From Allomuricauda sp. TMED12 (GTDB lineage Bacteria; Bacteroidota; Bacteroidia; Flavobacteriales; Flavobacteriaceae), in contig NHBR02000002.1 of assembly GCA_002167435.2 (NCBI GenBank), forward strand, positions 20,797-84,796: DNA of 64,000 nucleotides, in the 5' to 3' direction. Below are positions 53,697 to 62,738 of this stretch, piece by piece. How positions within the stretch are numbered: the first letter of the stretch is position 1; each line of letters starts with the position of its first letter. Under the pieces are notes generated by a model, which worked only from the letters and a program-made list of their open reading frames with translations, made no database searches and was not told the origin of the DNA. Made by a program: the position numbers and the translations under genes.

Positions 53697-55448
53697 CTAA
53701 TAAAAGCCCTGCTTTTTCTTACCTCCCTTTTTTCCATAGCTTCCTTTTTTTCCGCCTTTGTATGATTTATTTCCTCCGCGGTATCCTCCACCTTTTTTAC
53801 CTCGACGTTTTTTGCCTCCTCTTCCGCCACCGCTACCACCGGGGTTCTTGGAAACTTCAACATTTATAAAACGTCCGTCTATTTTAAACTCTGTAAAGGT
53901 TTGAAGAATTAATTCTGTCAGTTGGGCATCGGAATTAAAGAAAGAGAATGTATCCTTGGTGTCTACATTATAAATGTCCTCTTTTTCCAGTTTTAGCGTA
54001 TCACGAAGGAAATCCTTTAGTGACATCCAATCGTAACCATCGCGTTCGCCAACATTGATAAAGTAACGAACGGAACCTTCGGATGGAATATCTCCTTTAG
54101 AAGTTCCTCTGTCCTTACCGGAATCCTGACTGTTGAGGTCTTTGGATTTGCTGTAGTAGTTGTAAAACTGCGTAAATTCTACAGAAACAATTTTTTTAAT
54201 GAGCTCGTCACGGTCTATGCCTTCCAAAACATCGTTAATGGCCGGTAAGTAACTTTCAATCTCCTTATTGATTTTGGTTTCCTTGATTTTATTGGCCAAG
54301 TGATACAATTGTATCTCGCAAATTTCAATACCATCTGGAATCTGTTTGGACAAGAAGTCCTGCTGAATCTTTTTCTCGATGGCTTTGATTTTCCTAAGCT
54401 CGGAGCGAGTGATAATAACCATGGAAATACCGGATTTACCGGCACGTCCCGTACGTCCACTTCGGTGGGTGTACGTTTCGATCTCATCTGGTAATTGGTA
54501 GTTGATTACGTGTGTAATATCGTCCACATCAATACCACGGGCGGCAACATCGGTAGCCACCAACATTTGCACTTGTTTCTTTCTAAAGGAGTTCATTACC
54601 AAATCTCGCTGGTTCTGGCTCAAATCCCCGTGCAATGCTCCGGCATTGTATCCGTCTTCGATAAGCTTTTCAGCCACGCGTTGGGTATCTCTTTTGGTCC
54701 TACAGAAAACCACGGAAAAAATACCTGGGTTGGCATCGGCCAAACGTTTTAACGCTGCATAACGGTCACGACCGCCTACTACATAATACTCGTGCTGTAC
54801 TGTAGATGCACCTGCATTTTTAGATCCAACAGTGATCTCAACAGGATTGTGCATGAACTTTTTGGCAATCGTTGCCACTTCTTTGGGCATTGTTGCGGAA
54901 AAAAGCCATGTCAACTTTTCTTTCGGAGTGTTGGATAGAATGTCTTTAATGTCTTCAAAGAAGCCCATGTTCAACATTTCATCGGCTTCATCCAAGACAC
55001 AGTAGTCGATTTTGGAAATATCGACCATTCTTCGGCCGATCATATCCTTCATACGACCTGGAGTGGCAACAACAATTTGCGCCCCTCTTTTTATTTGTCG
55101 TGCTTGTTCCGTAATGCTGGCACCACCATAAATGGCGACAACATTAAGTCCTTTTACGTATTTGGAATAGAGTTTTAACTCGTTTGTAATCTGTAAACAT
55201 AGCTCTCTTGTAGGGGAGAGGATCAATCCTTGGGTGGTTCTGCTTTCCTCTTGGATTTTTTGAATCATAGGAAATCCAAACGCAGCAGTTTTACCTGTTC
55301 CTGTTTGTGCCAAGGCCACCAAATCGGTTTCCTTTTCCAATAAAACTGGGATTGATTTTTCTTGTACTTCTGATGGGGATTCAAATCCGAGGTCGGAAAT
55401 AGCATCCAATAGGGGTTTGTCCAACCCCAAGGCTTCAAATTTTGTCAT
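53697..55448 (-). CDS. DEAD-box RNA helicase with DbpA-like and basic C-terminal tail
   Basis: The 583-residue protein has all DEAD-box motifs: AQTGTGKTAAF (I), PTRELC (Ia), VLDEADEML (II), FSATMP (III), ARGIDV (V) and HRSGRTGRAG (VI). A DbpA-type RNA-binding domain follows (residues about 465-540, RYFINVGERDGYDW). The last 45 residues are rich in Gly, Lys and Arg (GGGRGGKKRRGKKGGG). It remodels RNA, probably ribosomal or cold-shock RNA. The tail is typical of Bacteroidota helicases. Confidence 0.93.
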   Translation of the reverse strand: MTKFEALGLDKPLLDAISDLGFESPSEVQEKSIPVLLEKETDLVALAQTGTGKTAAFGFPMIQKIQEESRTTQGLILSPTRELCLQITNELKLYSKYVKGLNVVAIYGGASITEQARQIKRGAQIVVATPGRMKDMIGRRMVDISKIDYCVLDEADEMLNMGFFEDIKDILSNTPKEKLTWLFSATMPKEVATIAKKFMHNPVEITVGSKNAGASTVQHEYYVVGGRDRYAALKRLADANPGIFSVVFCRTKRDTQRVAEKLIEDGYNAGALHGDLSQNQRDLVMNSFRKKQVQMLVATDVAARGIDVDDITHVINYQLPDEIETYTHRSGRTGRAGKSGISMVIITRSELRKIKAIEKKIQQDFLSKQIPDGIEICEIQLYHLANKIKETKINKEIESYLPAINDVLEGIDRDELIKKIVSVEFTQFYNYYSKSKDLNSQDSGKDRGTSKGDIPSEGSVRYFINVGERDGYDWMSLKDFLRDTLKLEKEDIYNVDTKDTFSFFNSDAQLTELILQTFTEFKIDGRFINVEVSKNPGGSGGGRGGKKRRGKKGGGYRGGNKSYKGGKKGSYGKKGGKKKQGFY

Positions 55449-55593
55449 AGCGGTGTATATACCTTAAATCGCAAATATGTTTGTGTTGTATAGAGCGATT
55501 CTTGTATAACCCATTTAAGCCCATCACAACACCTTGCCCATACCGGCGGCGTTAATAAAGCGGCAAAGGTACATTAATTTTATTCCGTGGGAG

Positions 55594-56175
55594 TCAAGAC
55601 CCCTTGTTTTTTAAGAATTCCACCAATTTTTCAATGGCCCTACCTCTATGGCTAATGGCATTTTTGGTCTCGGAGGGCAGTTCACCAAAGGTTTTGTTGT
55701 ATCCGTTGGGCTTAAAAATGGGGTCGTAGCCAAAACCACCAGTACCATGTTCATTTTTGGTAATGATACCTTCTACAATGCCTTCAAAGATGTAACTGTT
55801 GCCTTGCAGGTTCAAATGGACCGCGGTTTTAAAGTGGGCATTCCGGTTGGATATCCCCTTCATTTCCAATAACAGTTTTGTCATATTATCCCTAGCGTTC
55901 TTATTTTCCCCCGCATATCTGGCAGAATATACTCCGGGTTGTCCATTCAAAGCATCTACAAGCAAACCAGTATCATCCGAAAAACAATCCAAACCATAGG
56001 TTTGAGTAACGTAATCCGCTTTTATTTTGGCGTTTTCTTCTAAAGTGGCTCCTGTCTCGGATATTTCATCGAAACACTGAATATCTTTTAATGATAAGAT
56101 TTCAAAACCTTCAGGTAGTAACTGCTGAACTTCTTTCAGCTTATGATCGTTATGGGTGGCAAAAACTAGTTTCAA
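55594..56175 (-). CDS. rdgB: Non-canonical purine NTP pyrophosphatase
   Basis: The 193-residue protein starts MKLVFATHNDHKLKEVQQLLP, has FSDDTGLLVDALNGQPGVYSARYAG and GFGYDPIFKPNGYNKTFGEL, and ends ISHRGRAIEKLVEFL, all diagnostic of RdgB/HAM1. It removes dITP, XTP and similar damaged nucleotides from the pool. Length and motifs are normal. It lies between the helicase gene and a divergent methyltransferase gene. Confidence 0.94.
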   Translation of the reverse strand: MKLVFATHNDHKLKEVQQLLPEGFEILSLKDIQCFDEISETGATLEENAKIKADYVTQTYGLDCFSDDTGLLVDALNGQPGVYSARYAGENKNARDNMTKLLLEMKGISNRNAHFKTAVHLNLQGNSYIFEGIVEGIITKNEHGTGGFGYDPIFKPNGYNKTFGELPSETKNAISHRGRAIEKLVEFLKNKGS

Positions 56176-56235
56176 ATCAAAAAGGGTTCTATTTTGAGAT
56201 TCAAAAGTAGTAATTTCGGACTTTAACCGATTTGT

Positions 56236-56688
56236 ATGAAAATGAAAGTGCCACCAGCATTGGTAATGCTTGTTTTTGGAGGATCAATGTATGTTTTGGA
56301 CAGATTTTTACCTTTTGGCTATTTTGAGTTTTTTGGTAAACAGGAACTGGCAATGTTTCTCTTTGGATTAGGTGTTTTGGTGATTTTGATCTCGGTAATC
56401 CAATTTTTTATCACAAAAACCACGGTAGACCCTTTGAATCCAAAGAAAACATCCAATTTAGTAACCAATGGCGTCTATAAATTCACTCGCAACCCTATGT
56501 ATTTAGGGATGCTTCTTTTTTTGCTGGCCTTTGGTTTAAAATTGGGCAATGCTTTCAATACACTTATCGCAGCTGGTTTTGTATCGTACATGAATCGCTT
56601 TCAGATTAAACCTGAAGAAGAGGTACTCAGAGAAATGTTCGGTAAGGAATATAATATCTATTGTAAGCTAACGAGACGGTGGTTTTAA
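56236..56688 (+). CDS. ICMT/PEMT-like membrane methyltransferase
   Basis: The 150-residue protein has four hydrophobic segments and the conserved end motif TNGVYKFTRNPMYLGMLLFLLAFGL followed by KPEEEVLREMFGKEYNIYCKLTRRWF. This is the isoprenylcysteine O-methyltransferase or phospholipid methyltransferase-like family. Its substrate in bacteria is often unclear. It starts 60 bases after the divergent rdgB start. Confidence 0.85.
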   Translation: MKMKVPPALVMLVFGGSMYVLDRFLPFGYFEFFGKQELAMFLFGLGVLVILISVIQFFITKTTVDPLNPKKTSNLVTNGVYKFTRNPMYLGMLLFLLAFGLKLGNAFNTLIAAGFVSYMNRFQIKPEEEVLREMFGKEYNIYCKLTRRWF

Positions 56689-56846
56689 GAACCCTTAGTT
56701 AAAAAATGTACCTTTTGGGGTGCCATTTAAAACAAATCGTAATGGATTTTTGATTTATCCACAAAAGTGTAAGGTTTTTGACAAGTTCCGATTACAAGGA
56801 TGGAATTAATGTTTAATTTTATGCCTTAATTTTTTTGAAGCGACTC

Positions 56847-58739
56847 ATGGTAGAAACAGGACGCAAATATGTGTTCGATTTTGATAGCACGCTCACAAGA
56901 GTGGAGGCTTTGGACGTTTTGGCAGAAATGACCCTGCAAAACAATCCGAAAAGGGACGAGATTGTGTCGGAAATCCAAAAAATCACCAATTTGGGGATTG
57001 ATGGGGATATTTCTTTCACGGAATCCTTGGAACGAAGAATCCGTTTGTTGAGCGCAAACAAAAGCGATTTAGAAGATCTGGTGGTGGAACTGCGTCAAAA
57101 GATTTCTAAATCCATTGCGGCCAACAAAGACTTTTTTCATGAATTCTCGGAACATATCTATGTGATTTCCTGTGGCTTCAAGGAGTTTATTGATCCCATT
57201 GTTGAGGAATACAATATTCCGTCCGAGCGTGTTTATGCCAATACCTTCAAGTTTGATGGTGAAGGCAATATCATTGGCTTTGACGAAACCAATGTGTTGG
57301 CTGCACATAACGGAAAAATAGAATGTTTGAAAAACTTGGATTTAGAAGGCGAAGTTCAAGTTATTGGCGATGGCTACAGCGACTATGTGATGCGCGAGGC
57401 AGGTATTGCCCATAAGTTTTTTGCCTATACTGAAAATGTGCACCGTGAAAAGGCAGCAGATAATGCCGACCACGTGACACCTAACCTAGATGAATTTTTA
57501 TTTGTGAACGATTTGCCAAGAAACCTATCATACCCAAAGAACAGAATCAAGATCCTTTTACTGGAAAATGTACACCCAGCAGCTTTCGAAAACCTATCCG
57601 AAGAAGGTTTTTCGGTAGAGTTGATAAAAACCAGTCTTTCTGAGGAAGAACTTATCGAGCGTATCAAAGGAGTACATGTTCTGGGGATTAGGTCTAAAAC
57701 CCAAGTGACTCAAAAGGTATTGGATGCCGCCAATAAATTATTGGTGGTAGGTGCGTTCTGTATCGGTACTACCCAGATAGACCTTGATTACAGTAAAAAG
57801 AAAGGCGTAGTGGTATTCAATGCACCTTACAGCAACACGCGTTCCGTAGTGGAACTTGCCATTGGGCAGACCATTATGTTGATGCGTAGCATTTTTCCGC
57901 GTAGTACGGAGATTCACAACGGTGAATGGAACAAAACCGCCATTGGATCACAAGAAGTCCGGGGTAAAAACTTGGGTATCGTGGGGTATGGAAACATTGG
58001 TAAACAAATGTCCGTTTTGGCTGAAGCCATGGGGATGAAGGTGTATTATTACGACGTTAACGATCAGTTGGCATTAGGAAATGCGGTAAAGTGTGATACT
58101 TTGGAAGATCTACTCAATGTTTCCGATGTGGTGACTTTGCATGTAGATGACAATAAAGCCAACAAAAACTTTATAGGAGAGCGCGAAATCAACCAAATGA
58201 AAGATGGTGCAAAGCTTATCAATCTTTCTCGAGGATTTGTCGTTGATATCGATGCTTTGGCCAGTGCTTTGAAAAACGGGAAATTGGGAGGAGCTGCGAT
58301 AGATGTTTACCCATCCGAACCGCGAAGCAATGGAGCATTTGAAACGCCTTTGCAAGGTTTGTCCAACGTTATTCTTACCCCTCACATTGGCGGTAGCACG
58401 GAGGAGGCGCAAAGGGATATAGCGGATTTTGTCCCTAATAAGATTATGGATTACATCAATTCTGGAAATACGGTAGATGCTGTTAACTTCCCGAATATTA
58501 GATTGCCCAAGCAAAACAAAGCGCACCGATTCTTGCACATTCACCGCAATGTTCCCGGCATTATGGCCAAAATCAACGAAATATTGGCCCAATATGGCCT
58601 CAATATTTCTGGTCAATACCTTTCCACGGATAGCGAAGTGGGCTATGTAATCACTGATTTGGACAAGGAATATGACAAAGATGTGATCAAAGCCCTCAAG
58701 AAAATCGAGAACACCATCAAGTTCAGGGTACTTTACTAG
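56847..58739 (+). CDS. Fused phosphoserine phosphatase and phosphoglycerate dehydrogenase
   Basis: The 630-residue protein starts with a HAD domain of SerB type (FDFDST with Asp11 and Asp13, VISCGFKEF, GDGYSDYVM) to about residue 225. A linker leads to a D-3-phosphoglycerate dehydrogenase (SerA): VVGAFCIGTTQIDLDY, the NAD-binding GIVGYGNIGKQM, LINLSRGFVVD and LTPHIGGSTEEAQ. A C-terminal ACT-like domain (residues about 555-630) probably senses serine. It thus carries steps one and three of serine synthesis; the serC gene is elsewhere. The ATG is preferred to an earlier in-frame TTG. Confidence 0.93.
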   Translation: MVETGRKYVFDFDSTLTRVEALDVLAEMTLQNNPKRDEIVSEIQKITNLGIDGDISFTESLERRIRLLSANKSDLEDLVVELRQKISKSIAANKDFFHEFSEHIYVISCGFKEFIDPIVEEYNIPSERVYANTFKFDGEGNIIGFDETNVLAAHNGKIECLKNLDLEGEVQVIGDGYSDYVMREAGIAHKFFAYTENVHREKAADNADHVTPNLDEFLFVNDLPRNLSYPKNRIKILLLENVHPAAFENLSEEGFSVELIKTSLSEEELIERIKGVHVLGIRSKTQVTQKVLDAANKLLVVGAFCIGTTQIDLDYSKKKGVVVFNAPYSNTRSVVELAIGQTIMLMRSIFPRSTEIHNGEWNKTAIGSQEVRGKNLGIVGYGNIGKQMSVLAEAMGMKVYYYDVNDQLALGNAVKCDTLEDLLNVSDVVTLHVDDNKANKNFIGEREINQMKDGAKLINLSRGFVVDIDALASALKNGKLGGAAIDVYPSEPRSNGAFETPLQGLSNVILTPHIGGSTEEAQRDIADFVPNKIMDYINSGNTVDAVNFPNIRLPKQNKAHRFLHIHRNVPGIMAKINEILAQYGLNISGQYLSTDSEVGYVITDLDKEYDKDVIKALKKIENTIKFRVLY

Positions 58740-58837
58740 TTTTTAGACATAAGACATAAGAGCCAAGGTGTAATGGTCAAATAATCAGGAAAAAGTCTTT
58801 TGTCTTGTCTCTTAGAGCGTAGTGGTCTTTTATCTGA

Positions 58838-59311
58838 CTACTGATGATGGTAGGGTTCGTTCCTTAGAATGGTGAACCCTCTATAAATCTGTTCCACAAT
58901 GAACAATCTCACCATTTGATGGGAAAACGTCATTTTGGATAAACTTATTTTACCTGCACTTTTAGCATAAACGGCATCACTGAAGCCATAAGGGCCACCA
59001 ATGGCCAGAACCAGATTTTTGATACCACTGTTCATCTTTTTTTGAAGGAACTGGGCAAAATCCATCGAAGTATATTGTCTTCCTTTTTCGTCAAGTAAAA
59101 CAAGGGTGTCCGTGGGTTGTAGTTGTGCCAAGATCAACTCTCCTTCTTTTTCTTTTTGTTGGGCTTCAGAAAGATTTTTTCTGTTTTTTATATCGGGAAT
59201 TATCTCAAGCTGAAACTTGATGTAGTGCTTTAGCCGTTTCTCATAAACGGTTATAAGTTCTTCAAGTTCAGACTTATCGGTTTTGCCAATGGCGATCAAA
59301 GTAATCTGCAT
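58838..59311 (-). CDS. rlmH: 23S rRNA pseudouridine-1915 N3-methyltransferase
   Basis: The 157-residue protein has the RlmH motifs TLIAIGKTDKSELEELI at the start, LVLLDEKGRQYTSMDFA, LVLAIGGPYGFSDAVYAKSAGKISLSKMTFSHQMVRLFIVEQIYRGF and the ending NEPYHHQ. It methylates pseudouridine 1915 of 23S rRNA. The second in-frame Met is chosen as start, since the family begins there. It is normally near nadC in this group, as here, but with a large gene between. Confidence 0.95.
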   Translation of the reverse strand: MQITLIAIGKTDKSELEELITVYEKRLKHYIKFQLEIIPDIKNRKNLSEAQQKEKEGELILAQLQPTDTLVLLDEKGRQYTSMDFAQFLQKKMNSGIKNLVLAIGGPYGFSDAVYAKSAGKISLSKMTFSHQMVRLFIVEQIYRGFTILRNEPYHHQ

Positions 59312-59423
59312 GTTCAAAAATAGATTTTTCTGCACAGAAAGTGAAGTTTATAAATAAAGCTGCAAGTCCCCCTATTTTCGATTTGCTGGTTTTCCAAAAT
59401 AAAAACCTAGGGCTAAAAAGTAC

Positions 59424-59476
59424 ATCTGTCAAATCAAAAGCCCTATTCGTCAGATCAATAGGGCTATCCGACAGAT
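59424..59476. other. Nested inverted repeat before the DUF285 lipoprotein gene
   Basis: The outer arms ATCTGTC (59424-59430) and GACAGAT (59470-59476) enclose the inner arms AGCCCTATT (59439-59447) and AATAGGGCT (59457-59465). The inner pair has a 9-base loop that itself contains GTCAGATC, a near copy of the outer arm. It lies in the gap between the divergent rlmH and lipoprotein genes. It could be a regulatory hairpin or a protein-binding site. Confidence 0.7.
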
Positions 59477-59538
59477 CTTCGCCTAAAAACTTGTGAGAAT
59501 TGAGGATATTGATACAGTTTACCAAAATCCTATTCCAA

Positions 59539-61632
59539 ATGAACAACAAGACCTACTTATTTGCCCTTTTGAGCCTTGTCCTATTATGGAACTGTGGCAA
59601 GGACGATGCTCCATCGCTCCCAAAGAACAATGCACCCAATATAGTACCACAGAACTATACTGTCCTCGAGAACATTACAGACAATCAACTTATCGGTTCG
59701 GTAAAGGCCACTGATGCCGATGATGACGAACTAACTTTCTCCATTTCACAAAACGATAATGGCCTATTTGAGATTACAAAAACTGGCGAACTGAGCTTGG
59801 CAACAGGCAAGGTACTGGACTACGATAACAAGACCCAACACACCCTGACAGTGGCAGTGACCGATGGCATCGATGATGCCACGGCCCAAATGACCATCAA
59901 TGTGACCAAAGTAGAACCGGAGAACCTTTCTCCTTCCGCAGAGCCGCAGAACTTTTCTGTCTCAGAGGATATATCGGATACACATATTATCGGTACTTTA
60001 GTGGCTACTGACCCAGAAGATGATACTCTAACCTTTAGTATTGTAGAAGATACAGATGAACTTTTTGAGATCACAGATACAGGTGAGCTTTCTCTGTTGG
60101 AAGGGAAAATCTTGGACTTTGAAACCAAAAAGGAGCACACTCTAACGGTTGAGGTAGGCGATGGGAATATTTCTGTGGAGTTCTTGGTTAGGATAATCGT
60201 GATTGACAATATTGCGGACGACCCCGATTCATTTATTACTAAATGGCAGGTCAACTCTGGACAGGAGATAACTATAGGCACAAACCCTGACTATAATTAT
60301 GACTATACTATTGACTGGGGAGATGGTACAGTGGAAGAAATCACGCAACAGAACCCCTCTCATACTTACCAAGATGAGGGGACTTATTCAGTAGCTATTA
60401 AAGGCGTTTTCCCTGCTATTCAAATGTCGTCATCGGACCATATCAGCCGAAAGTCGCTTGTAGATGTTGCACAATGGGGCACTGGTAAATGGCAATCCAT
60501 GTACAGATCTTTTTATGCTTGCCAGAGCTTGTTGACTTTTTCGGCAGAAGATACCCCAGACACCTCAGAGGTTTCCAGCATGCAGGAAACGTTCCTTTTT
60601 TCAGATAACTTTAATGGGGCCATTGGTTCTTGGAATACGGGCAATGTAACCAATATGCATAAAATGTTTTTCGATGCAACCAGCTTTAATCAAGATTTGA
60701 ATGATTGGGACACCAGTAAAGTAACCAATACGTCCTTTATGTTTTATAATGCTCAATCGTTCAACGGCATCATTGGAAATTGGGATACAAGCAATGTACA
60801 GGATATGGAACTTATGTTTTTGAGCGCCTCTACCTTTAACCAAGATATATCAGGATGGAATACTGGTAACGTAACAAATATGGGAGGAATGTTCACTAAT
60901 GCCTTTAGTTTTAACCAAGATATTGGGGGTTGGAACACAGGAAAAGTTGAATCCATGGAGGAAATGTTTCGCGGGGCGACTGTTTTCAATGGAGATATAG
61001 GAAGCTGGAATACTAGTAATGTGGCAAATATGAGATCAATGTTCATGAATGCGGCAGCTTTCAATCAAGATATTGGGGGATGGGATACAGGAATGGTCAC
61101 CGACATGACCTATATGTTTTTAGGTGCAACAAACTTCAATCAGAATATTTCCCAATGGAACATTGGTAATGTTACCAGTATTGGCGGTATGTTCTCTTAT
61201 GCCTCAAGTTTTAACCAAGATATTGGCGGATGGAACACGGCAAATGTTACAAATATGATAGGGGTGTTGAATGGGGCAACCGCTTTCAATCAAAATATAG
61301 GTGGTTGGGTAACCGTTAATGTGACCAATATGAATCAAATGTTTAAAAATGCAACTGCCTTTGACCAAGATTTAGGCAGTTGGGATATAAGCAGCATTGC
61401 CACTATGACAGAAATGCTTGATAGTTCGGGGATGTCTTTTAACAATGCCAACGCTACTTTAATTGGTTGGGCAGATTATGTACAGCAAAATGAAGGTCCA
61501 ACCGATATAAGCTTGGGGATGCAGGACGTCGTCCTATGTGGAATGGGAGCTGATTCTGCATTAGGTATCCTTATAAATGATTATTCTTGGAATATTACAG
61601 GTTTTGATATGCAGTTTAATCTCTGCCCATAA
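59539..61632 (+). CDS. BspA/DUF285-type repeat surface lipoprotein with cadherin-like and PKD-like domains
   Basis: The 697-residue protein has a lipobox (LWNC, Cys19), then two cadherin-like repeats (residues about 35-120 and 130-225; DADDDELTFSI and DPEDDTLTFSI), a PKD-like domain (YTIDWGDGTVEEI), and eleven 25-residue DUF285 units (60610-61434, pattern FNQDIGGWNTGNVTNMxxMF). The C-terminus closes with an unrelated stretch. DUF285 repeats form surface adhesins or binders; the ligand is unknown. The start follows the lipoprotein signal rather than the earlier Met. It sits between rlmH and nadC. Confidence 0.88.
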   Translation: MNNKTYLFALLSLVLLWNCGKDDAPSLPKNNAPNIVPQNYTVLENITDNQLIGSVKATDADDDELTFSISQNDNGLFEITKTGELSLATGKVLDYDNKTQHTLTVAVTDGIDDATAQMTINVTKVEPENLSPSAEPQNFSVSEDISDTHIIGTLVATDPEDDTLTFSIVEDTDELFEITDTGELSLLEGKILDFETKKEHTLTVEVGDGNISVEFLVRIIVIDNIADDPDSFITKWQVNSGQEITIGTNPDYNYDYTIDWGDGTVEEITQQNPSHTYQDEGTYSVAIKGVFPAIQMSSSDHISRKSLVDVAQWGTGKWQSMYRSFYACQSLLTFSAEDTPDTSEVSSMQETFLFSDNFNGAIGSWNTGNVTNMHKMFFDATSFNQDLNDWDTSKVTNTSFMFYNAQSFNGIIGNWDTSNVQDMELMFLSASTFNQDISGWNTGNVTNMGGMFTNAFSFNQDIGGWNTGKVESMEEMFRGATVFNGDIGSWNTSNVANMRSMFMNAAAFNQDIGGWDTGMVTDMTYMFLGATNFNQNISQWNIGNVTSIGGMFSYASSFNQDIGGWNTANVTNMIGVLNGATAFNQNIGGWVTVNVTNMNQMFKNATAFDQDLGSWDISSIATMTEMLDSSGMSFNNANATLIGWADYVQQNEGPTDISLGMQDVVLCGMGADSALGILINDYSWNITGFDMQFNLCP
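60610..61434 (+). repeat. Eleven tandem 75-bp DUF285 units
   Basis: The coding repeat runs at 75 bases (25 residues) per unit, with FN, W, NxxNM and MF at fixed places. DNA identity between units is moderate. The array could change length by recombination. Confidence 0.85.
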
Positions 61633-61655
61633 ACATTTAAATTATTGATTTTATG

Positions 61656-61692
61656 ACCACCGGAAAAAACGTTTTTGTTTTTCGGTGGTTTC
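61656..61692 (+). terminator. Terminator after the surface lipoprotein gene
   Basis: The arms ACCACCG (61656-61662) and CGGTGGT (61683-61689) enclose an A-run and a T-run that can extend the stem. T-rich sequence follows. It lies 24 bases after the stop. Confidence 0.8.
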
Positions 61693-61880
61693 TTATTTTG
61701 TGCTGATGCTTTTGCAAGGTAATATTGCAGTAACTCTAAACTATGTTGTTGAGTATGAATCCATAAAGATACCGTAAGATTTCAAAGCTCAACAAATCCA
61801 TTGGATGCCTGACATAACCCAACAAAGAAATCATCCATCAACAGCAATGTTTTTACTATTTTCGTTAAAAGCCCAACTGG

Positions 61881-62738
61881 ATGATTTCCGAAGAACAATT
61901 TCAAAACGAACTGGATTTGATCATTGCCAATGCCGTAAGGGAGGACGTTGGTGATGGAGACCATAGTTCCTTGGCCTGTATTCCTGCAAACGCACAAGGA
62001 AAAGCAAAGCTCCTCGTAAAGGATGAGGGTGTTATTGCCGGAGTTGATTTTGCAAAAATGGTGTTCAACTATGTTGACCCTGATTTAAAAATGGAAATAT
62101 TGTTGGAAGATGGAGCGCAAGTCAAATATGGTGACGTCGCTTTTTACGTGGAAGGTAGCTCACAAAGTATACTAAAAGCCGAGCGATTGGTTCTGAATGC
62201 CATGCAGCGTATGAGTGCGATCGCCACCAAAACACAGGATTTTGTTTCCATTTTGGATGGGACCGATACCAAAATTTTGGATACCCGAAAAACAACACCG
62301 GGAATACGAGCCCTTGAAAAATGGGCAGTAAAGATCGGGGGAGGGGAAAACCATCGATTTGCCCTGTACGATATGATCATGCTCAAGGATAACCATATCG
62401 ATTTTGCGGGCGGTATTTCCAAAGCCATCGAGAAAACACAGGACTATCTCAAAGAAAAGGGAAAGAACCTTAAGATTATTGTTGAAGCCAGGAACTTGGA
62501 TGAAGTTGACGAAATATTGAAATCCGGAGGTGTGTACCGCATTTTACTGGATAATTTTGATTATGATGATACCCGCGAAGCCGTAAAACGTATCGGAGAT
62601 AAATGTCTTACCGAATCCTCGGGAGGAATCACGGAAGACACCATACGAAGATATGCCGAATGTGGTGTGAATTATATCTCTTCCGGTGCATTGACCCATT
62701 CCGTTTATAATATGGACCTAAGTTTAAAAGCCGTTTAA
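61881..62738 (+). CDS. nadC: Carboxylating nicotinate-nucleotide diphosphorylase
   Basis: The 285-residue protein has the NadC motifs REDVGDGDHSS, LNAMQRMSAIATKT, LDTRKTTPGIRALEKWAVKIGGGENHRFALYDMIMLKDNHID and a late SSGGITEDTIRRYAECGVNYISSGALTHS. It makes NaMN from quinolinate and PRPP for NAD synthesis. Length is normal. It abuts the yihY gene with no gap, so the two form an operon. Confidence 0.95.
   Translation: MISEEQFQNELDLIIANAVREDVGDGDHSSLACIPANAQGKAKLLVKDEGVIAGVDFAKMVFNYVDPDLKMEILLEDGAQVKYGDVAFYVEGSSQSILKAERLVLNAMQRMSAIATKTQDFVSILDGTDTKILDTRKTTPGIRALEKWAVKIGGGENHRFALYDMIMLKDNHIDFAGGISKAIEKTQDYLKEKGKNLKIIVEARNLDEVDEILKSGGVYRILLDNFDYDDTREAVKRIGDKCLTESSGGITEDTIRRYAECGVNYISSGALTHSVYNMDLSLKAV

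Noticed and set aside
56202..56209. TACTTTTG box on the minus strand before rdgB
   Set aside because: Fits the -7 box but no TTG lies at the right distance, so it was not listed as a promoter.
58740..58837. Imperfect inverted repeats after the serine gene (TTAGACATAAGACATAAGA against TCTTTTGTCTTGTCTCTTA)
   Set aside because: Several mismatches and a long loop; it may be chance in low-complexity sequence.
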